NCBI GenBank assembly: GCA_964641395.1
Contig: CAZXKQ010000006.1
Span: 10,440 to 74,439, forward strand
Direction: 5' to 3'
Length of the DNA stretch: 64,000 nucleotides
Source: CANQBR01 sp964641395
Lineage (GTDB): Bacteria; Bacillota; Negativicutes; Acidaminococcales; Acidaminococcaceae
The translations under genes were made by a program, and so were the position numbers. Numbering within the stretch: the first letter of the stretch is position 1; each line of letters begins with the position of its first letter. The notes beneath the pieces were generated by a model that searched no databases, had not been told where the DNA came from, and saw only the letters and a list, made by a program, of their open reading frames with translations. Of this stretch, positions 1-7,888 are shown in pieces.

Positions 1-268
1 CATCTACTAACGCAGTTGCCCCAAATTGTTTCACAGTTTTAGGTCTTGCCGTAGGATCGTTGCCACCCCTTGCAAATCGATTTAGATAGAGGGAGTTCCT
101 CTGTATTCCATGAGAATACACTCCTCTAGCATCAGCCTCCACTAAAACCTCAGCGATGCAGAGAGCATCCTTCAAATTCATTCCAGCAGACAAATACAGG
201 GCTTTTTCAAAGTCTACTGCCTGGTTCACTGTGACCATTTTCTTTTCTTTAAAAACGTAGTCTGCCAT
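1..268 (-). CDS. Malate/L-lactate (Ldh2-family) dehydrogenase, N-terminal part
   Basis: About 89 codons are visible before the gene runs off the window. The translation starts MADYVFKEKK and contains a DARGVYSHGIQR stretch followed by YLNRFARGG, the N-terminal signature of the Ldh2 family of NAD(P)-dependent 2-hydroxyacid dehydrogenases (malate, sulfolactate, lactate, ureidoglycolate). Exact substrate cannot be told from this part. The ATG at 268-266 is preceded by a purine-rich ribosome site (gggaggg). It is transcribed away from a GntR/FadR-type regulator, a common layout for a catabolic gene and its own regulator. Base composition is visibly more AT-rich than the bulk of the window. Confidence 0.8.
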   Translation of the reverse strand, partial: MADYVFKEKKMVTVNQAVDFEKALYLSAGMNLKDALCIAEVLVEADARGVYSHGIQRNSLYLNRFARGGNDPTARPKTVKQFGATALVD

Positions 269-293
269 GGCAAATTCCCTCCCTCATATTTTA

Positions 294-305
294 TATGTAT
301 ACATA
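294..305. promoter_or_regulatory. Candidate GntR/FadR-type operator palindrome
   Basis: A perfect 12-bp palindrome, TATGTATACATA, lies just upstream of the Ldh2 start. Its TGTATACA core resembles operators of FadR-subfamily GntR regulators, and such a regulator is encoded divergently. A TATAAT at 395-400 is a plausible -10 for the regulator gene. Binding is inferred. Confidence 0.5.
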
Positions 306-461
306 CGGTATTCTTATAGTATCCCAAAAATCGCTTTTCGTCAAGTGCCTTGCTGGTTTTTTGAAAAAAACTTTTATTACAGGGCGGTTTGTTGTATAAT
401 ACTTACAAAATATTCGAGGCGTACATTATTCTTCCTATCACAAATAAGGAGTCCTAATTTT

Positions 462-1094
462 ATGACTGTTTTAAAAAATCTAAGATTGGAAGCTTATCAG
501 ATATTAAAGAACCGCATTCTGTCCAATGAATTTAAACCAAATGAGTATCTAGAAGAAAAAAGAATTTGCGAGATTACTGGCATGAGCCGCACACCTGTTA
601 GGGAGGCTATAAATCGTCTAGTACAGGAAAAGCTTGTCACAGTCATCCCCAACAAGGGGGCCTTTGTTACAGAGCTCAATATTCAGTCTGTGAGGGAGCT
701 TTTTGAAGCACGTATACTCCTGGAGCCAGTTATTTTAAAGAGGGCTTTCTCAAATTTCGATTTGGATGTGTTAATGGATTTTAAAAAAATCTTTGCTGAA
801 GGCATCGAAAAAAAAGACTATCCTTATTTGCACCAAAAGGACTATGAATTTCACAACTATATAAATAGTTGCTGTAGGAATGCGTTTCTATTCCAACTCA
901 TGTGCAGTTTGCAAGATCAGTTTCAACGTATAAGGACGCAGGAATTCTATTCCCAAGAACGAACGGAAAATGGCGCTCGCGAACATATAGAACTGATAGA
1001 GCACTTTCTCAAAGGAGATCGTACTGGCTCTGTGGTCCTTTTAAGAAAGCATATCGAGAATACGCAAAAATATTTTTTCCAGAGCCTTTTATGA
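462..1094 (+). CDS. GntR-family (FadR/FCD subfamily) transcriptional regulator
   Basis: A 210-residue DNA-binding regulator. Residues about 5-72 form the winged helix-turn-helix (YQILKNRILSNEF, then MSRTPVREAINRLVQEKLV, the classic GntR recognition region and wing). The rest is helical and fits an FCD ligand-binding domain (LFEARILLEP followed by later histidines). The reading frame is open further upstream, but the ATG at 462 has a good ribosome site (aaggag) and gives a normal family start. It is divergent from the Ldh2-type dehydrogenase, which it probably controls. It is AT-rich compared with everything to its right, suggesting recent acquisition of this end of the window. Confidence 0.88.
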   Translation: MTVLKNLRLEAYQILKNRILSNEFKPNEYLEEKRICEITGMSRTPVREAINRLVQEKLVTVIPNKGAFVTELNIQSVRELFEARILLEPVILKRAFSNFDLDVLMDFKKIFAEGIEKKDYPYLHQKDYEFHNYINSCCRNAFLFQLMCSLQDQFQRIRTQEFYSQERTENGAREHIELIEHFLKGDRTGSVVLLRKHIENTQKYFFQSLL

Positions 1095-1140
1095 CTCTAA
1101 ATCACTACAACAAATGCATTTAATATGCCCAAGCACATTA

Positions 1141-1183
1141 AAAAGCCAAGGAACTTTGTTTTGCAAAGCGCCTCGGCTTTTTG
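1141..1183 (+). terminator. Intrinsic terminator after the GntR gene
   Basis: Arms AAAAGCC (1141-1147) and GGCTTTT (1175-1181) pair, with inner GG/CC and CTTTG/CAAAG pairs, ending in a T-run. Confidence 0.8.
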
Positions 1184-1250
1184 TAGTCTATAGAGGGCAG
1201 TTTCTTAACGTGGATGTGGCGATAGGGCCACTGCCTTCCCCCCAAGCACA

Positions 1251-1279
1251 AGGACCGGGTTCGCTGGGAACCCGGTCCT
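1251..1279. other. Strong hairpin downstream of metY
   Basis: Perfect 12-bp arms (1251-1262 and 1268-1279) around a 5-nt loop. It lies just past the metY stop on the minus strand, but no T-run follows on either strand, so it may be an RNA 3'-end stabiliser or a weak terminator rather than a classical one. Confidence 0.55.
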
Positions 1280-1308
1280 GGACTTATACTCTTAGGAGGA
1301 GTAGGGCT

Positions 1309-2613
1309 TTATTTTACTGCGGCAAAGGCTGCTTCCAGGGCGGCGATGAGGTCGTCCACATCCTCGATGCCGATGGAGAGGCGGATGGTGTTAGGCTTAA
1401 TCCCCTGCTCTAGCAGCTCTTCCTCTGTCAGCTGGGAGTGGGTGGTGCTGGCCGGGTGGATGACCAGGGACTTTACATCGGCCACATTGGCCAGGAGGGA
1501 GAAGATGGCCAGGTTGTCGATGAAGGTCTTGGCGGTCTCCGCAGTGCCCTTGATCTCGAAGGTGAAGATGGAGCCTGCTCCCTGGGGGAAGTACTTTTGA
1601 TACAGTTTGTGGCTGGGCTCCGTGGCCAGGGAGGGATGGTGGACGGCCTCCACCTGGGGATGCTTGTTCAGGTAGTCCACGATCTTCAGGGCGTTTTCCA
1701 CATGGCGCTCCACCCGGATGGAGAGGGTCTCCAGGCCCTGGAGGAAGAGGAAGGCGTGGAAGGGGGAGAGGGTGGCTCCCGTGTCCCGCAAGAGTATGGC
1801 CCGCACATAGGTAGCGAAGGCCGCCGGCCCTGCTGCCTCGGCAAAGGAGATGCCGTGGTAGCTGGGGTTGGGCTCGGCGATCCAGGGGTACTTTCCAGCC
1901 GCCCGCCAATCGAAGCTGCCTCCGTCTACGATTACGCCGCCGATAGCCGTCCCATGGCCGCCGATGAACTTGGTGGCGGAGTGGACTACGATGTCCGCCC
2001 CATGCTCCAGGGGCCGGATCAGGTAGGGAGTGGCGAAGGTGGAGTCGATTACCAAGGGGATGTGGTGCTGGTGGGCGATGCGGGCCACCGCCTCAATGTC
2101 GATAATGTTGGAATTAGGGTTGCCCAGGGTTTCGATGAAGAGGGCCTTGGTGTTCTCCTGGATGGCCGCCTCAAAGGAGCCCTCTACGTCAGGATCCACA
2201 AAGGTGGTGGTGATGCCGGAGGTGAGGGGCAGGGTGTGGGCCAGCAGGTTGTAGGTGCCGCCGTAGATGGTCTTGGCCGCTACGATGTGCTCGCCGCTCT
2301 TGGCCAGGGCGCCGATGGTGTAGTTCACTGCCGCCGCCCCGGAGGCAGTGGCCAGGGCTGCCACGCCTCCCTCCAGGGAGGCGATGCGCCGCTCAAAAAT
2401 GTCCTGGGTGGGGTTGGTCAGGCGGCCGTAGATGTTGCCGGCGTCCCGGAGGCCGAAACGGTCGGCGGCATGCTGGGCGTTGTGGAAGACGAAGGACGTG
2501 GTAGCGTAAATAGGCACCGCCCTTGCGTCAGTAACAGGGTCGGCCTGCTCCTGGCCGATGTGGAGCTGCCTGGTGGCAAAATTCCAATTCTTAGGGTCGC
2601 GAATATCAGTCAT
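1309..2613 (-). CDS. metY: O-acetylhomoserine sulfhydrylase / aminocarboxypropyltransferase
   Basis: A 434-residue PLP enzyme of the Cys/Met metabolism family, of normal length. It makes homocysteine from O-acetylhomoserine and sulfide, or methionine with methanethiol. Visible marks are YGRLTNPT, ASGAAA, and HSATKFIGGHG with the PLP-binding lysine at about residue 215. The open frame extends 28 codons further up, but the ATG at 2613 has a strong ribosome site (gaggagg) and gives the usual family start, MTDIRDPKNW. A LysR regulator lies upstream on the same strand, and metA, which would supply the substrate, is divergent beyond it. A short open frame with its own ribosome site sits in the 5' leader. 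Confidence 0.95.
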   Translation of the reverse strand: MTDIRDPKNWNFATRQLHIGQEQADPVTDARAVPIYATTSFVFHNAQHAADRFGLRDAGNIYGRLTNPTQDIFERRIASLEGGVAALATASGAAAVNYTIGALAKSGEHIVAAKTIYGGTYNLLAHTLPLTSGITTTFVDPDVEGSFEAAIQENTKALFIETLGNPNSNIIDIEAVARIAHQHHIPLVIDSTFATPYLIRPLEHGADIVVHSATKFIGGHGTAIGGVIVDGGSFDWRAAGKYPWIAEPNPSYHGISFAEAAGPAAFATYVRAILLRDTGATLSPFHAFLFLQGLETLSIRVERHVENALKIVDYLNKHPQVEAVHHPSLATEPSHKLYQKYFPQGAGSIFTFEIKGTAETAKTFIDNLAIFSLLANVADVKSLVIHPASTTHSQLTEEELLEQGIKPNTIRLSIGIEDVDDLIAALEAAFAAVK

Positions 2614-2693
2614 GATGTTTCCTCCTCGTAAAGATACGCTCTCTTGGCACAACTGCCTTCTTCTGGTTGCACAAAACCGCCAAGCAGGGCGCC

Positions 2694-2774
2694 TCACATT
2701 CGGTTGCGGCTGAGGAGGACGGAAAAAGACGTAATAATGCGGGGTTTGCTGAAAGCTTTCTGTTGCACGTCCAT
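2694..2774 (-). CDS. Possible 26-residue leader peptide upstream of metY
   Basis: An ATG at 2774 preceded by GAGGAGGG opens a 26-codon frame (MDVQQKAFSK, then PRIITSFSVLLSRNRM) ending in TGA at 2694. It lies between a TATAAT on the minus strand (2796-2801) and metY, so it would be the first translated frame of the metY transcript. It shows no obvious run of Met or Cys codons. The strong ribosome site and position suggest a regulatory or coupling peptide; the sequence alone cannot prove translation. Confidence 0.45.
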   Translation of the reverse strand: MDVQQKAFSKPRIITSFSVLLSRNRM

Positions 2775-2795
2775 CCCTCCTCGCCGTTTGCTTTG

Positions 2796-2825
2796 ATTAT
2801 ACCAAGGGGAGGGGTCTGGCGCTAA
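2796..2825 (-). promoter_or_regulatory. Probable metY promoter
   Basis: A perfect TATAAT on the minus strand (2796-2801) with only a poor -35 (TTAGCG, about 2820-2825). A weak -35 is typical of activator-dependent promoters, which fits the neighbouring LysR regulator. Confidence 0.5.
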
Positions 2826-2871
2826 TACAGGAAATTTATCTTGAGCTATAGCTTTTACCTATATCTGAATT

Positions 2872-3789
2872 TTATATCTGCAGATATTTTTTGATCTCCT
2901 GAATGTACTTTTCCCCAATGTGGCTCAGGCTGCTGTTAGCCCTGGTAAGGTAGCCTATCTCCATGACGCTGCTCTCCGTGACCGTGTCGTCCACAAAGGG
3001 GATGGCCAGATAGGCGCTGCCGTTCAGCTCCTCGCAGATGATCCCAGAGCAGAGGGTGTAGCCGTTCAGGCCCACCATCAGGTTCAGCATGGTGGCCCGG
3101 TCGTTGGCCTTGATGGTGCGGGGGTACTCATAGGTGCTCAATATCTCCTCCGCCAAGTAGAAGGAGCTGCTGTCCCCCTGTTCGAAGGAAAGGCAGGGGT
3201 AGTTCTGCAGATCCGCCAGCTGGATGGACTGTTTCTGGGCCAGGGGATGGCCGGACCACAGGTAGACGTAGGCCCGGCAGTCGATGAGGTGGTGGAACTT
3301 CAGGCCCGCCGTCCGCAGCAGCTTGCCTATGGCGGCCCGGTTGAAGTCGCTAAGGTAGAGGATGCCGATCTCGCTTTTCAGGTTGGCTACGTCGGCTATC
3401 ACGTCCTTGGTCTGGGTCTCCCGGATGGAGAACTCGTATTGCAGCATGTCGAAGGACTTCACCATCTCCACGAAGGCCTTGACGGCGAAGGAGTAGTGCT
3501 GGGTAGAGACGCCGAACTTCTTCTTCAAGTTCTGGGCCTTGCCGAATTTATCCAGCAGGGACTCGTACTGGCTGTAGACCTGGCGGGCGTAGAGGAGGAA
3601 CTCCGCCCCGTCCTGGGTCAGGGTCACCCCCCGGCCGCCGCGGTTGAAGATGGGGAAGCCTAGCTCCTTTTCCAGCTCCTGCATGGAGCTGGTGAGGGAG
3701 GGCTGGGCTATGTATAGGGCCTCCGCCGCCTTGTTGAAGGAGCCGCTGGCCGCTATGGTGATGGCGTAGTACAGTTGTTGCAGGGTCAT
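2872..3789 (-). CDS. LysR-family transcriptional regulator
   Basis: A 305-residue protein with the LysR winged helix-turn-helix in the first 60 residues (TLQQLYYAITIAASGSFNKA, then AEALYIAQPSLT and a Q-E-L-E-KELG turn) and a C-terminal substrate-binding fold. The ATG at 3789 has a gtgg/agg-type ribosome site. It sits 258 bp upstream of metY on the same strand and back to back with the T-box/metA unit, so control of sulfur amino-acid genes is the natural inference; the effector cannot be read from sequence. Confidence 0.9.
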   Translation of the reverse strand: MTLQQLYYAITIAASGSFNKAAEALYIAQPSLTSSMQELEKELGFPIFNRGGRGVTLTQDGAEFLLYARQVYSQYESLLDKFGKAQNLKKKFGVSTQHYSFAVKAFVEMVKSFDMLQYEFSIRETQTKDVIADVANLKSEIGILYLSDFNRAAIGKLLRTAGLKFHHLIDCRAYVYLWSGHPLAQKQSIQLADLQNYPCLSFEQGDSSSFYLAEEILSTYEYPRTIKANDRATMLNLMVGLNGYTLCSGIICEELNGSAYLAIPFVDDTVTESSVMEIGYLTRANSSLSHIGEKYIQEIKKYLQI

Positions 3790-3906
3790 GCTCCACCTCC
3801 TGCCCAGACGGGCAGTTATCTTTATAATAATTTATTAAAAACGGTATGCGGTAGGTCTTTATCATAACACAGTTCCCGCCTGGCAGCAAGAAGTTAAAAA
3901 ACGGCA

Positions 3907-3935
3907 TTGACAAACCGCCCCTCCTTCCGTATAAT
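3907..3935 (+). promoter_or_regulatory. Consensus sigma-A promoter for metA leader
   Basis: TTGACA (3907-3912), 17-bp spacer, TATAAT (3930-3935): a perfect housekeeping promoter starting the T-box transcript at about 3942. Confidence 0.9.
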
Positions 3936-3944
3936 GTGGAACAA

Positions 3945-4221
3945 AGCTGTGATGAAGAGGGACGGAAACAGGCGCCGTCAGAGAGCCGGCGGGTGGTGTG
4001 AGCCGGTGGCAAGGGTTTCCAGGTCCTATGGCTTCTGAGCTGGGAGTTCGAGGGCGTCGGCGCCGTTAGGGCTTCCCCGATCCCGCCGCGTTAAGGCAAA
4101 AGGGTTGTTGGACCCTGAGGGGGCGTCTAGCCAGGACGGCAGGCGCAATTTGAGTGGTACCGCGGAGACTGTCACCAGCCTTCGTCTCAAAGTTTAGTGC
4201 TTTGGGACGAGGGCTTTTTTC
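3945..4221 (+). promoter_or_regulatory. T-box riboswitch, predicted methionine-specific
   Basis: A tRNA-sensing leader between a consensus promoter and metA. It has the Stem I base (AGAGAGCCGGC pairing with GAGCCGG, with the GGTG motif), the conserved T-box TGGTACCGCGG (about 4155-4165), and a terminator with arms GCC..CGTC..CAAAG and CTTTG..GACG..GGC (about 4178-4214) followed by TTTTTT. The likely specifier is ATG at 4028-4030, followed by GCTTCTGAGC. The Gly T-box in this window has GGC followed by GCTTCGGAGC in the equivalent place, which supports the assignment. Uncharged tRNA-Met should promote readthrough into metA. Confidence 0.92.
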
Positions 4222-4328
4222 ATCCTCTGTCCCGTCCTTCCCTGCCCCGCAGTCTGAGAACCCCTCACACCCACAGGCCGGACAGAGCTTAGAGCCGTCC
4301 CGGTAAAACTAGAAAGGAGCGAGTGCGT

Positions 4329-5270
4329 ATGCCGATCAAGATTCCCCATAACCTCCCTGCCACCGACATCCTGACCAAGGAAAACATCTTCGTCATGACC
4401 GAGACCAGGGCCCTGACCCAGGACATCCGGCCCTTGCAGATCCTCTTCCTCAACCTTATGCCTACCAAGGTGGAAACGGAGACCCAGTTTGCCCGGGTGC
4501 TAGGCAACACTCCCCTGCAGATCGAGCTGGAGCTCATCGCTCCTGAAAGCCACATCTCCAAAAACACCAGCCAGGACCACATCCTGGCCTTCTATAAGAC
4601 CTTCGCCGAGGTGCGCCACCGCACCTTTGACGGCCTGGTCATCACCGGGGCGCCGGTGGAGCACCTGCCCTTTGAAGCAGTGGATTACTGGCCGGAGCTA
4701 TGCGAAATCATGGAATGGTCTAAGACCCAGGTCCATTCCACCCTGCACATCTGCTGGGGGGCCCAGGCCGGCCTCTACTACCACTACGGCATCCCCAAGC
4801 GCAGCCTGCCGGTGAAGCTGTCCGGCGTCTACCCCCACACCCTGGAAGAGCCCACCTTCATCCTCTTCCGGGGCTTTGACGACGTCTTCTGGGTGCCCCA
4901 CTCCCGCAACACCACCGTGGCCAGGGAGGATATAGAGGCAGTGCCTGGTTTGAAGATCCTGGCCTCCTCCCCCGAGGCCGGGGTCTATGCGGTAAAGTCC
5001 CAGCAGGGCCGGCAGGTCTTCCTCCTGGGCCATGCGGAGTACGACCGGGACACCCTGCTGCGGGAATACAGGCGGGACGTAGCCGCCGGCCTGCCAGTGC
5101 AGCCTCCCCGGAACTACTTCCCCCACGACGACCCCTCCCAGACCCCCCTGGTGAGGTGGCGCAGCTGCGCCCACATGCTCTACGGCAACTGGTTGAACTA
5201 CTTCGTCTACCAGACCACTCCCTACGACATCACTGCCATACCCTCCCTGAAGGGGCAGCCGGAGGAGTGA
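4329..5270 (+). CDS. metA: Homoserine O-acetyltransferase (MetA type)
   Basis: A 313-residue enzyme of the MetA family (E. coli MetA is 309), which acylates homoserine for methionine synthesis. Starting from the ATG at 4329 (aaggag 9 nt upstream, family-typical MPIKIP start) the nucleophilic cysteine falls at residue 142 (HICWGAQAG). Residue 111 is glutamate (GAPVEHLPFE). Family knowledge: Glu111 gives acetyl-CoA specificity, whereas Gly gives succinyl-CoA, so this should be an acetyltransferase despite its name. That matches the neighbouring O-acetylhomoserine sulfhydrylase. A GTG at 4323 is too near the ribosome site to be the start. Expression is controlled by the T-box upstream. Confidence 0.95.
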   Translation: MPIKIPHNLPATDILTKENIFVMTETRALTQDIRPLQILFLNLMPTKVETETQFARVLGNTPLQIELELIAPESHISKNTSQDHILAFYKTFAEVRHRTFDGLVITGAPVEHLPFEAVDYWPELCEIMEWSKTQVHSTLHICWGAQAGLYYHYGIPKRSLPVKLSGVYPHTLEEPTFILFRGFDDVFWVPHSRNTTVAREDIEAVPGLKILASSPEAGVYAVKSQQGRQVFLLGHAEYDRDTLLREYRRDVAAGLPVQPPRNYFPHDDPSQTPLVRWRSCAHMLYGNWLNYFVYQTTPYDITAIPSLKGQPEE

Positions 5271-5298
5271 CCGGCCCCCTGCCAAGGCAGCCTAACTT

Positions 5299-5323
5299 GC
5301 GCCCGCTCCAGGGCGCTTTTTTT
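5299..5323 (+). terminator. Intrinsic terminator after metA
   Basis: GCGCCC (5299-5304) pairs with GGGCGC (5311-5316), followed by seven T residues. Confidence 0.9.
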
Positions 5324-5467
5324 ACCTGCAGGCCCACCTACCTTCCCTGGACAGGTCCTGCAAGGATTTTAGCCTGCCTGTGTAGAAGAAGTATTTAAGG
5401 CGGCAGCTCCGGCCCTGGGCTGAGCCGTCCGCCGGCACTTGAGACCCTAGGAGGCTGTCTGAGAAAG

Positions 5468-6214
5468 ATGGAAGCTTTTACCTGCCCGGGACCCTACGGT
5501 CCCCTGGAATGCGTTGTAGAACCCTATAGAGGCTCCGGCCCCAGCCCTGCCCTCCTCATCATGTGCCACGGCTTCCGGGGCAGCCGGGAGAGCGGCGGCC
5601 GCGCCATCCTAGTGGCCCGGCAGCTCGCCCCCTACTGCCACGTGCTGCGCTTCAACTTCACCGGCACCCACATCCTCTCTAAGTGGAAGGCGGAACTGGA
5701 GGCGGTGCTGGCCGGGGTGCGGCAGCGCTTCGCCGGCCCCATCTACCTTTTAGGCCGCAGCCTAGGCGGGGCCTGCGCCTTCGTCACCTCCGCCGCCGAC
5801 CCTGGGCTAGCCGGCCTCGTCCTCTGGGCCACTCCTAGCGACCTGCGGGCCACCTTCCGCTTCGTCATGGGGGAGGAGGACTATGCCCGCCTGGACGCCG
5901 GCCAGGTAGTGCACTACGACGATGAGCGGGGGGTCTGCGACGTAGACCCGGCCTTCCTGCCGGACTTCGACCGTTATTCCTGGCCCCAGCTGTGGCAGAG
6001 CCGCCCTAAGCTGCCGGTGCTCATCCTCCACTGCCAGGGAGACGAGACGGTCCTCTGCCAGCAGGCCTGGCGGAACTTCGCCCTGGCCCGGGCCAACCGC
6101 ATCCCCTGCACCCTCCACCTCTTCCCTGCGGGGGATCACAGCTTCACCGCCTACAGCGAGACCGCCGGCCGGCTCATCGCCGCCTGGCTGGTCGCCCACC
6201 TGCCGCCCCGCTAG
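5468..6214 (+). CDS. Alpha/beta hydrolase (S33/acyl-esterase type)
   Basis: A 248-residue cytosolic alpha/beta hydrolase. The oxyanion-type motif CHGF is near residue 33, the nucleophile elbow GRSLGG puts Ser at residue 98, the acid is in HCQGDETV and the catalytic His in AGDHSF near the C-terminus. The layout resembles feruloyl/cinnamoyl esterase-like and lysophospholipase-like hydrolases; the substrate is unknown. The ATG at 5468 has aggagg unusually far upstream (about 13 nt). It is monocistronic, lying between the metA terminator and the cyclophilin gene. Confidence 0.8.
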   Translation: MEAFTCPGPYGPLECVVEPYRGSGPSPALLIMCHGFRGSRESGGRAILVARQLAPYCHVLRFNFTGTHILSKWKAELEAVLAGVRQRFAGPIYLLGRSLGGACAFVTSAADPGLAGLVLWATPSDLRATFRFVMGEEDYARLDAGQVVHYDDERGVCDVDPAFLPDFDRYSWPQLWQSRPKLPVLILHCQGDETVLCQQAWRNFALARANRIPCTLHLFPAGDHSFTAYSETAGRLIAAWLVAHLPPR

Positions 6215-6330
6215 GCTGCGAGAATTTAGTAGCGCTCTAGACCTGCTAGTTGTATAATATGTAATATATAGTAGTTATTAAAAGTTGCTAGGCCCCGCCG
6301 GCCTGGTCTTCTTTGGGAAGGAAGATCGCC

Positions 6331-6882
6331 ATGAAGAAAGTCCTCGCCCTCTGCCTGCTCCTCCTCTGCGGCTGCCTCGCCCTGGCCTGCGGCAGCAGCA
6401 AGGCTGCGGCCCTGCCTCCGGCCACTGCCGTCCTGGACACCAGCCTGGGCACCATAGAGATAAAGCTGGCCACGGAGCTGGCGCCCCGCACCAGTCAAAA
6501 CTTCATCAGCCTGGCCCAGAAGGGCTTTTACAACGGCCTCACCTTCCATCGGGTGATAGACGGCTTTATGATCCAGGGGGGCTGCCCCAAGGGAGACGGC
6601 ACCGGCGGCCCTGGCTACACCATCCCGGACGAATTCAACAGCAACCTGCGCCACGACGGGGCGGGAGTGCTGTCCATGGCCAATTCCGGCCCTAACAGCG
6701 GCGGCAGCCAGTTCTTCATCACCCTGGCCCCCACCCCCTGGTTAGACGGCCGCCATGCGGTGTTCGGCCGGGTGGTGAAGGGTATGCAGGTGGTGGCGGC
6801 CATAGGCAAGGTGAAGACCGATGCCTCGGACAGGCCCCTCATGCCCGTCCGTATCAACAAGGTCACCATTGAGCAACGGTAA
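6331..6882 (+). CDS. Cyclophilin-type peptidyl-prolyl isomerase lipoprotein
   Basis: A 183-residue precursor. It starts with a lipoprotein signal (MKKVLALCLLLLCGC, then LALACGSS with a lipobox Cys) and continues with a complete cyclophilin domain: FHRVIDGFMIQGG, MANSGPNSGGSQFFIT and WLDGRHAVFG. It should catalyse proline cis-trans isomerisation of exported proteins at the membrane surface. The frame opens six codons earlier, but the ATG at 6331 has a ggaag site at the right spacing and gives a clean signal peptide. phoH begins 13 bp after its stop, so the two are probably cotranscribed. Confidence 0.93.
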   Translation: MKKVLALCLLLLCGCLALACGSSKAAALPPATAVLDTSLGTIEIKLATELAPRTSQNFISLAQKGFYNGLTFHRVIDGFMIQGGCPKGDGTGGPGYTIPDEFNSNLRHDGAGVLSMANSGPNSGGSQFFITLAPTPWLDGRHAVFGRVVKGMQVVAAIGKVKTDASDRPLMPVRINKVTIEQR

Positions 6883-6895
6883 AGGAGGCTGGGGC

Positions 6896-7855
6896 TTGCT
6901 AGGGGAATACCGGCTAGACCTAAACGACAGACAGGAGATGATGGCCCTCTGCGGCCCTCAGGATGAGTACCTGCGGCAGCTGCGGGCCAGTTTTGCCTGC
7001 GTCCTGGTGGCCCGGGGAGACTACCTGCTCTGGTCGGGGGAGGAGGAGGAGGCCGCCCTGCTAGGGCAGCTTTTACAGGAGCTGCTCTTTATGCACCGGC
7101 AGGGCCTGCCTATCAGCTCCCTGGACCTGGCCTACAGCAGCTCCATGGTGCGGAAGGGACGGCTGGACAGCCTGCACCGGATGCACGCCGACACCCTGAT
7201 CACCACTTACAGAGGCAGGCTGGTACAGGCTAAGACCCTGGGCCAGTGGCAGTACGTAGACGCTATCCGCAAAAACTACATCACCCTGGCCATAGGCCCC
7301 GCCGGCACCGGCAAGACCTACCTGGCGGTGGCCCTGGCGGTGGCGGCGCTGAAGGCGAAGAGGGTGGAGCGGATCATCCTCACCCGGCCTGCCGTAGAGG
7401 CAGGGGAGAAGCTGGGCTTCCTGCCTGGCGACCTGCAGGAGAAGGTGGACCCCTACCTGCGGCCCCTCTATGACGGCCTCTACGACTTCTTAGGCAATGA
7501 GGCCCTGCAAAAGCACCTGGCCCGGGGCACCATCGAAGTGGCCCCCCTGGCCTATATGCGGGGCCGCACCCTGAGCTCCTCCTTCATCATCCTGGACGAG
7601 GCCCAGAACACCACCGGGGAGCAGATGAAGATGTTCCTCACCCGCTTCGGCTTCGGCAGCAAGATGGTCATCACCGGCGACATCACCCAGATCGACCTGC
7701 CTAGCGGCAAGACCAGCGGCCTTAAGGAGGCCGCCCAGGTGCTCAACGGGGTAGAGGGCATAGGCCTCTGCCGCTTCGGCCCCACTGACGTGGTGCGGCA
7801 CCAGATCGTGGGGGCCATCATCGCCGCCTATGAAGCTCATCACCAAGAGGCTTGA
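6896..7855 (+). CDS. phoH: PhoH-family ATPase
   Basis: A 319-residue PhoH/PhoL-type P-loop ATPase. Walker A is GPAGTGKTYLA and Walker B is FIILDEAQN; the ITGDITQIDLP sensor region follows. The protein is thought to act in RNA or ribosome metabolism together with YbeY, whose gene follows. The open frame reaches back into the cyclophilin gene, but a TTG at 6896 placed 7 nt after a perfect aaaggagg gives a normal family length, so TTG is the chosen start. Confidence 0.93.
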   Translation: MLGEYRLDLNDRQEMMALCGPQDEYLRQLRASFACVLVARGDYLLWSGEEEEAALLGQLLQELLFMHRQGLPISSLDLAYSSSMVRKGRLDSLHRMHADTLITTYRGRLVQAKTLGQWQYVDAIRKNYITLAIGPAGTGKTYLAVALAVAALKAKRVERIILTRPAVEAGEKLGFLPGDLQEKVDPYLRPLYDGLYDFLGNEALQKHLARGTIEVAPLAYMRGRTLSSSFIILDEAQNTTGEQMKMFLTRFGFGSKMVITGDITQIDLPSGKTSGLKEAAQVLNGVEGIGLCRFGPTDVVRHQIVGAIIAAYEAHHQEA

Positions 7856-7888
7856 GCAGGAGCGGGTAAGTACCATAGGAGTTAGACA

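Noticed and set aside
1438..2631. Long plus-strand open frame opposite metY
   Set aside because: It is the shadow of a GC-rich gene: low-complexity Gly/Val composition, no ribosome site and no recognisable domain. The same holds for long frames opposite recO (10805-11794), the DUF3089 gene (28047-29063) and the ABC binding protein (58039-59070).
3945..4221. SAM riboswitch upstream of metA
   Set aside because: A methionine gene leader could carry one, but the conserved T-box core and Stem I features are clear and no SAM-I pattern is seen.
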